A DNA stretch of 64,000 nucleotides from Adiantum capillus-veneris. Taxonomy: Eukaryota; Streptophyta; Polypodiopsida; Polypodiales; Pteridaceae. The stretch spans positions 35,092,446-35,156,445 of the forward strand of contig CM043969.1 in assembly GCA_014529385.2 (NCBI GenBank), read 5' to 3'. The position numbers and the translations under genes were made by a program. Shown here piece after piece: positions 58,885-64,000 of this stretch (position 1 is its first letter; the number at the start of each line of letters is the position of its first letter). Under the pieces are notes generated by a model, which worked only from the letters and a program-made list of their open reading frames with translations, did not search any database and was not told the DNA's origin.

Positions 58885-59652
58885 GCAAGAAAATACAACG
58901 GTGAATCAAATATGTGATCAGTCCATCCCAAAAGTAGAGATATCGACCCAAAGATTCACCTTCCTACCTCCTTTCATGAATCAGTCCAGTCCAAAAAAGA
59001 ACTAATGACCCATGATTGGAGCTCTAATCGAAATAGCAAGAAAATACAGCGGTGAATCAAACATGTGATCAGTCCATCCCAAAAGTAGAGATATCGACCC
59101 AAAGATTCACCTTCCTACCTCCTTTCATGAATCAGTCCAGTCCAAAAAAGAACTAATGACCCATGATTGGAGCTCTAATCGAAATAGCAAGCAAATACAG
59201 CGGTGAATCAAACATGTGATCATTCCATCCCAAAAGTAGAGATATCGACCCAAAGATTCACCTTTCTGCCTCCTTTCATGAATCAGTCCAGTCCAAAAAA
59301 GAACTAATGACCCATGATTGGAGCTCTAATCGGAATAGCAAGAAAATACAAGGGTGAATCAAACATGTGATCAGCCCATCCCAAAAGTAGAGATATCGAC
59401 CCAAAGATTCACCTTTCTATCTCTTTTCAAGAATCAGTTCAGTCCAAAAAAAGAACTAATGACCCATGATAGAAGTTCTAATCAATATAGCAATCAATTT
59501 AGCAAATATAACGGTGAACCAAACATGAGATCAGTCCATCCCAAATGTAGAGATACCGACCCAAAGATTCACCTTTCTACCTCCTTTCAAGAATCAGTTC
59601 AGTCCAAAAAAGAACTAATGATCCACGATCAGAGTTACATTAAGTTTTAATT
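58885..59652 (+). repeat. 151-bp tandem repeat, five copies
   Basis: Units start at 58885, 59036, 59187, 59338 and 59502, the last after an insertion of about 13 bp. Each holds gtgatcagtccatcccaaaa, gtagagatatcgacccaaag and gaactaatgacccatgattg. The period is exactly 151 for the first three steps, showing recent expansion. Confidence 0.92.
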
Positions 59653-59794
59653 TTTTTCAAAGACTATTCATTTTTTTACCTTTAGTTTTTCTTCTAAATT
59701 TTACAGGATGACCAAATTTAGAGGAAGAGATGATGTGATGTGATGTCTATAAAAGGTTTATATAGAGTCGCCAAATATGAAAGAGGTACACGAC

Positions 59795-59890
59795 GGGCCC
59801 GGCGGGATTCTTGCTTGTCCCGCCGGGCCCGCCGGGTTTCATATTAAACCCACCGGGCCTGCCGGGATTGTTGGTTGTCCCGCCGGTTCT
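59795..59890. repeat. GC-rich subterminal motifs, right end of hAT-like element
   Basis: Five or more copies of cccgccgggc-like sequence (gggcccggcggg, gtcccgccgggcccgccggg), standing out from the AT-rich interior. Confidence 0.55.
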
Positions 59891-60021
59891 ACGTTTTCTA
59901 CCAATTTTTGTAGGTCATGACATTAGATATGTTATTAACATGAAAAAAATAGTGATAATAGCAACAATAATTAACATTTAACAAAATTCGTCATCGCATA
60001 ATTAAAATACCTGCCAATCAA

Positions 60022-60780
60022 AAGACATTCTCCTTCATAGAACTCTTCAGAAAATACCTCAAAAGTATGAGCAATATTTCCACAATTTGCATGCAGATTA
60101 GAAGACGAATAGAACTTCAACCCAACATCATCACTTGTGGTCAACATCTCTTCTTCATCTTCAAATCTAGCTCTTGATAACATATCTGCAACAGGATTAT
60201 CTCTACCTGCAATATGACAAAATTCAGGATTAAGAGATTTAATATAGGCTATCTATTGTAGCATAGCAATATCCGAAGTAGAGCAATTTGCAATCATTCC
60301 TATCAGTGGCAAGAAATCCGTCTCTACCACAACTGAAGCTCCAATAAAGTATTCTTTATCAGACCTTAGAGCAGTAGAAAATCCCCAAAGTTCTCTCTTA
60401 ACCTGTGGGTAGCCTCTTTGGCAAGCATTGAGAACTTTTTCTCCAAATCGAACCGCATACATGTTCCCTTCTTCATCATCTTGACCTATATCCCATCCAA
60501 TACCTGTCGGACTAGTGTCAACTGTTAAGATTACTGGCCTTCCGCATTTGTAGTCGACTTTCCTCAAGGTCGAAGCCTCAAGGAGCATCTTCTTTAATTT
60601 CCTCATAGCTCGTGTGTGAACTTCTTCCCAAACAAATCTTTTACCTTTTCTCAACAGTTTTGATAAAGCACTTCTGCAACATGAGCAAAATGTGACAGCC
60701 AAATAACATAAAAAAACACATGCACCCAGAAACCGACGAACTTCAGTAACCGAAGAGCACGTTTCCTTCATCTTTTGAAT
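60022..60780 (-). pseudogene. E4 RNase H region
   Basis: VTEVRRFLGACVF, then VILTVDTSPTGIGWDIGQDD with the RNase H Asp, and VVVETDFLPLIGMI; the frame continues after a stop to MLSRARFEDEEEML. Ends at the hAT-like insertion. Confidence 0.8.
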
Positions 60781-61865
60781 AGCTTCGGACTTGGCCTTCT
60801 ACCTTCTGGACTGCACATGTGCCCTACAATTAGAACCTCTTTGGCACCAAAAGTTTATTTTTGCCCTGAAAGTGTTAAGCTAACTTCTTCAAGCCTGGAT
60901 AAAATAGCATCACAGTCAGCAATATGTTGAGCAACAAACTATCGGCACCCCCTCTGATCTTTTACTTCATCTTTTGAGCCTTCCTCACAGCCCTTAATCG
61001 GTAGATCATCAATGAAAGGCATAGTAACATGTGGGATAAAGTCCCTTAATACTTTATTCATGCCGTTCATCATATGAGCTACAGAATTAGTAGCACCCTA
61101 TGGCAGAGTGCACATCCTTACCAATCCGAGAGGTGTACGCATCGTAGTAAGATCCCTGCTCTCCAAAGCTAACTGAAATTGATCATATCCAGAATAAAGA
61201 TCACCCATAGATTAAATTGACCTACCTGCAAAAGCCTCCGCAAATTCATCCACAATTGGGCCGGTAACCACATTGCGGATTGTTACCTTGTTAACAGGCT
61301 ACATATCCTGTATAAACCTTAAAGTACCATTTTTCTTCAGGACAATGAACCATCGGTTATAGTATGGCGCACATGATGGTTCCAAGATACCCATTTGTAT
61401 ATTCTCATTAAGCAACTTGATAAGCTTTGGCAAGTGAGCTTTAGGAACTGGAATAGGACGTAAGATCCATGGCATGTGAGGAACAGTGAATATAACCATA
61501 GGTGCTACAACACTTGGATCCACACACCCAATCTCACTTGGCTCAAAGGCAAAATATTTACCATGTTTTTTTAGCATACCTTGAAAACACTTGATTTCCT
61601 CTTCGTTAATAAAACCATCTTCTCCCACCTTAAGTTGCTGCAATGTCTCTTTAGTGAATTTGTGCCCAATGTTCTTAGGTTTTCTGAGCATAGGCTGTCG
61701 AGAAGCTTCTTTCATTACTTCATCACTTCCCTCTGGTAGAGGTGTAGCCACCAGTCTCACTTTCTTTGCAACTGTCTTGTACTTCGTCTCTACTTGTGCT
61801 TCAACTTCTTTATCCAAGTCATCCTCAATATGCATAAGTGCCTTGTATATGTCCATTGAGTGCAC
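60781..61865 (-). pseudogene. E4 reverse transcriptase
   Basis: Open from 61865 to 61299 (GILEPSCAPYYNRWFIVLKK), then in the same frame through five stops to about 60780. Motifs: SMGDLYSGYDQFQLAL, MRTPLGLVRMCTLP and catalytic FIDD at 61005-61016. At least two of the stops (TAG after DM and after LP) are best explained as former Gln codons. Confidence 0.82.
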
Positions 61866-61898
61866 TTTAACAACTTTAGTTTCACTTTCTAACCTGTT

Positions 61899-62158
61899 CT
61901 ACTTGATATCCTCAAGCTCTGACATAGTATCAACATAAGAGATCTCTTCGAAGATTCCTGAAATCACATCATCCGGTTCTAGCACATCACATCCCTGTAA
62001 GTCACTTTGAATGCTTGAAACATATTGTTTCTCCCACTTAATTAAATCATTAAATTTCCTGTAAGATACTGAACCCTCGGATGTCAACCCTAGAAATCTT
62101 GAAGAGAAGGTTTCTCTCTGCGAGAACTTCTCCTCACTTGCACCACCATAGTCCCGCT
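61899..62158 (-). pseudogene. E4 linker after protease
   Basis: Acidic sequence with frame breaks between protease and reverse transcriptase. No domain recognised. Confidence 0.35.
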
Positions 62159-62638
62159 TTATAGTGGCACCCCAAGAAAATCCTGAGCAAATCTTTGTTC
62201 TTTAAACTCCTTACGTATCTTTGGTAATGGATGATCACATAAATTGTCTTTGTTTCTAGCATGATCAACACATACAGTTAGAAATTGAACCGCTTTCTTA
62301 CCATCTCGGCTTCGAACCCTGGCATAGGCCGAGCCATCATCCAGCACTTTAGTTTCCATCTGCACAGCTGTAATGTAGGGTTGTCCCAGAATCAATGGGT
62401 AGGAGGAATGCTCCTGTATAAAAATGTTCTGCTCATCACGGACATCCCCAATAGTTACCTTATCATTTGCGCATGCACCGTAAAGATCTCCCGGAAGCAT
62501 GTTGGCAGCTGGAATCCACCACCCGTGATCTACATCAATAGGCCACTTCCCCTTTTGGTGCAAATTCTTTGCCATGAGATTGATTTCTGAACCATGGTCT
62601 ATGAGAGCTAAGACCGTCCGGCTCCTCAATGTTGCCAA
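62159..62638 (-). pseudogene. E4 protease
   Basis: LALIDHGSEINLMAKNLHQ (Asp near 62597-62599) and YPLILGQPYI. The active-site triad reads DHG instead of DTG or DSG. Open for 159 residues. Confidence 0.7.
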
Positions 62639-64000
62639 GCTTTACCACTGTTTTTGTCATTGCTCTTGCCCAATGAGTCCTCAAAAAGTGACTCTTGGGT
62701 ATAACTTCTTCATCTTCACCGTCATTAAAATGCATGTTTCTTACCTCAGGTATAATCGGGTTGGGAACCACCATAGGCTTTGGCTCTTCTTCTTCAAGAT
62801 CTGCTAAGTACTCTTCATAATCTTCCAAAATTGCTTCAATGTGACGAACCACTTGGCTTTTAACTGGATCTGACTCTTGATCACTCGGTACTTGTCGCTT
62901 TCTTTTTATAATATTGATGATCTCTTCGTGGAACTCACGCTTAGCAATTCTAAGAATATCCCCCAAGGTGAGCTCCACTTTACTATTTAGGATACGTTCT
63001 TCAAAAACTTTCTTCAAATCTGTAGCCAGTTCAATATCAGACTTGAGTTTATACGAGGGCCCTTTAGGCTTACCTTACTTCTTGTCCTTCGGAGCCTCTT
63101 CCATAACCACCTCCGGAGCAGGTTTAGGACCTGGCACTTCTTCTTTCTTATTGTTGTATCTCGTCTGCCTTTTTGACGTCCCAGCCACCTCTTCATCTCT
63201 TTTCCGCTTCTCTTCCACCATAGCTTCATTGGCTTGAGCTTTAGCAATATAAGCATATACTGAAAGAGAATCCACTAGATCGGTCCACCCAGTAGTTTCT
63301 CGAATTGAATTACCCATGTGGCATAGCTTCCCATATGTTACCTTACCTGCTTTTGCTGTCTTTAAAGCATATGGCCACAACTGGCCCTTTGTACTTGTAC
63401 CATCATCATCTTCCTTACCACAAACTTGCAGCCCATATGTAGCTGCTTCCACAAGGGCAACATTATGTTGTATTTCCTGCACAATCTTCTTCATTCTGCC
63501 TCTGTGAAAGTTCAAGTGGAGTAGTTCCCTTCTCACCCTCAGATGAATCTTCTTGTCTTTCCAGAAAACCACATTCTTCTTATAAGCTTCATCAAACTCA
63601 TTACACTCTCTCACAAACCTGTGGTCTTCACTATCGCACCACATGCATCGATCCCAATTTTTACGTGGTTGCTACTACTGCTTAGGTTCAGAAGTAGACA
63701 CCTTTGTAGCTAACCCTTCAAATTTAGTTCTTGAATACCTTTAACGAGATCGTCAAGAACAGGCCCCTCCACTTTGGGTAATGTAAAGGGAAGCTTCTCT
63801 TTAAGCTCTTCTTCATCATCATCCAGTACCTCAATCACGATTTGCTTATCAGCCCACTTCTATCGTTTTACGATCATGTTCACCACCTCAGATACTATTT
63901 CTCAATCTTATGTCAATCCCAATTCTCCCGCCAGATCCTCCAATAATTGCACCAAATTCTTTTGTAGTCGCGGATCAGCAGCTTGAATAAACAATTCCAC
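62535..64000 (-). pseudogene. E4 gag, 5' end outside window
   Basis: Frames at 63644-63075 and 63017-62535 plus earlier pieces to 64000. A CCHC-like knuckle RCMWCDSEDHRFVREC (63607-63654) has five residues between His and the last Cys instead of four. The rest is charged, with Lys/Glu-rich stretches. Stops and frameshifts present. Confidence 0.65.

Larger units (their letters stand above)
58289..60013. mobile_element. Non-autonomous hAT-like transposon (1725 bp)
   Basis: Flanked by 8-bp direct repeats ccaatcaa (58281-58288 and 60014-60021). Terminal inverted repeats are imperfect: CAGGGATTTCAAAATG at the left and CAGGTATTTTAATTATG read inward from the right. Size, CAGG ends and 8-bp duplication fit the hAT superfamily. 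No transposase frame. The interior has five copies of a 151-bp tandem repeat. Near both ends are GC-rich cccgccgggc motifs that could be subterminal transposase-binding sites. Removing it restores the E4 pol frame. Confidence 0.82.
56889..64000 (-). mobile_element. E4: decayed Ty3/gypsy element, truncated by window end
   Basis: Minus-strand gag, protease, reverse transcriptase, RNase H and integrase in order, then a purine tract and an LTR. The lineage differs from E1-E3: protease DHGSEINLM, reverse transcriptase FIDD, and a long acidic gag. It is interrupted by a hAT-like transposon at 58289-60013. Many stop codons; the 5' LTR lies outside the window. Confidence 0.82.

Noticed and set aside
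1-64000. tRNA, rRNA or riboswitch genes
   Set aside because: No cloverleaf, rRNA core or known aptamer motif was seen on either strand. A covariance-model scan would settle this.

Overview
This window looks like nuclear DNA from a land plant with a large, repeat-filled genome. It has Ty3/gypsy LTR retrotransposons with plant-type features, including a dual RNase H of the Tat type, and they are nested in other elements. It also has split genes with plant-like splice sites and long satellite blocks. The mobile-gene families resemble, from memory, families common in ferns, lycophytes, mosses and streptophyte algae, so I favour a seed-free plant, perhaps a fern. No housekeeping gene, rRNA, tRNA, organelle gene or bacterial operon is visible.

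Layout. 1-2.6 kb: two minus-strand copies of an FCP1/NLI-like (HAD) phosphatase relative, both without the nucleophilic aspartate. 2.3-7.7 kb: a direct duplication carrying an exon of that gene and its neighbouring block of short palindromic satellite. 8.3-8.9 kb: a smaller related satellite block. 9.25-11.93 kb: a decayed minus-strand split gene with a ParB-like GQHS motif and a C-terminal DNA-methyltransferase-like motif I. 12.0-16.2 kb: a large palindromic satellite (types B then C), interrupted by E1, an almost intact Tat-type retrotransposon (16222-25467, 5-bp target duplication). 25.5-28.9 kb: the satellite resumes and then repeats in inverted order (C', B'), giving a giant imperfect inverted repeat around about 26.4 kb. 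28.98-41.3 kb: a plus-strand mobile-element gene (DUF8039-like domain, cysteine-rich domain, DDE-like domain) split by E2 (30223-40044), a second Tat-type element with stop codons but no frameshift. 41.4-54.65 kb: E3, a decayed minus-strand Ty3/gypsy element with two integrase zinc domains and a second aspartic-protease-like domain after integrase. 54.66-56.89 kb: one TG...CA LTR with internal sequence on both sides. 56.9-64 kb: E4, a different decayed minus-strand Ty3/gypsy element, cut by the window edge and interrupted by a 1725-bp non-autonomous hAT-like transposon with 8-bp target duplications and 151-bp tandem repeats.

The most unusual signal is the family of palindromic satellites. A short perfect palindrome (arm CACCCTATGGCC, centre CTAG, then the complementary arm) recurs with variants well over a hundred times. 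The blocks lie beside 3' splice sites of three unrelated genes and also form one multi-kilobase inverted repeat. Transcripts would be expected to fold into long hairpins. Other observations worth following are the ParB/methyltransferase-like gene, the two-protease, two-zinc-domain element E3, a small leader ORF shared by E1 and E2, and an eight-copy 20-bp palindrome around E3.

Coordinates were read by hand. Most domain calls rest on motif recognition, not on database searches.
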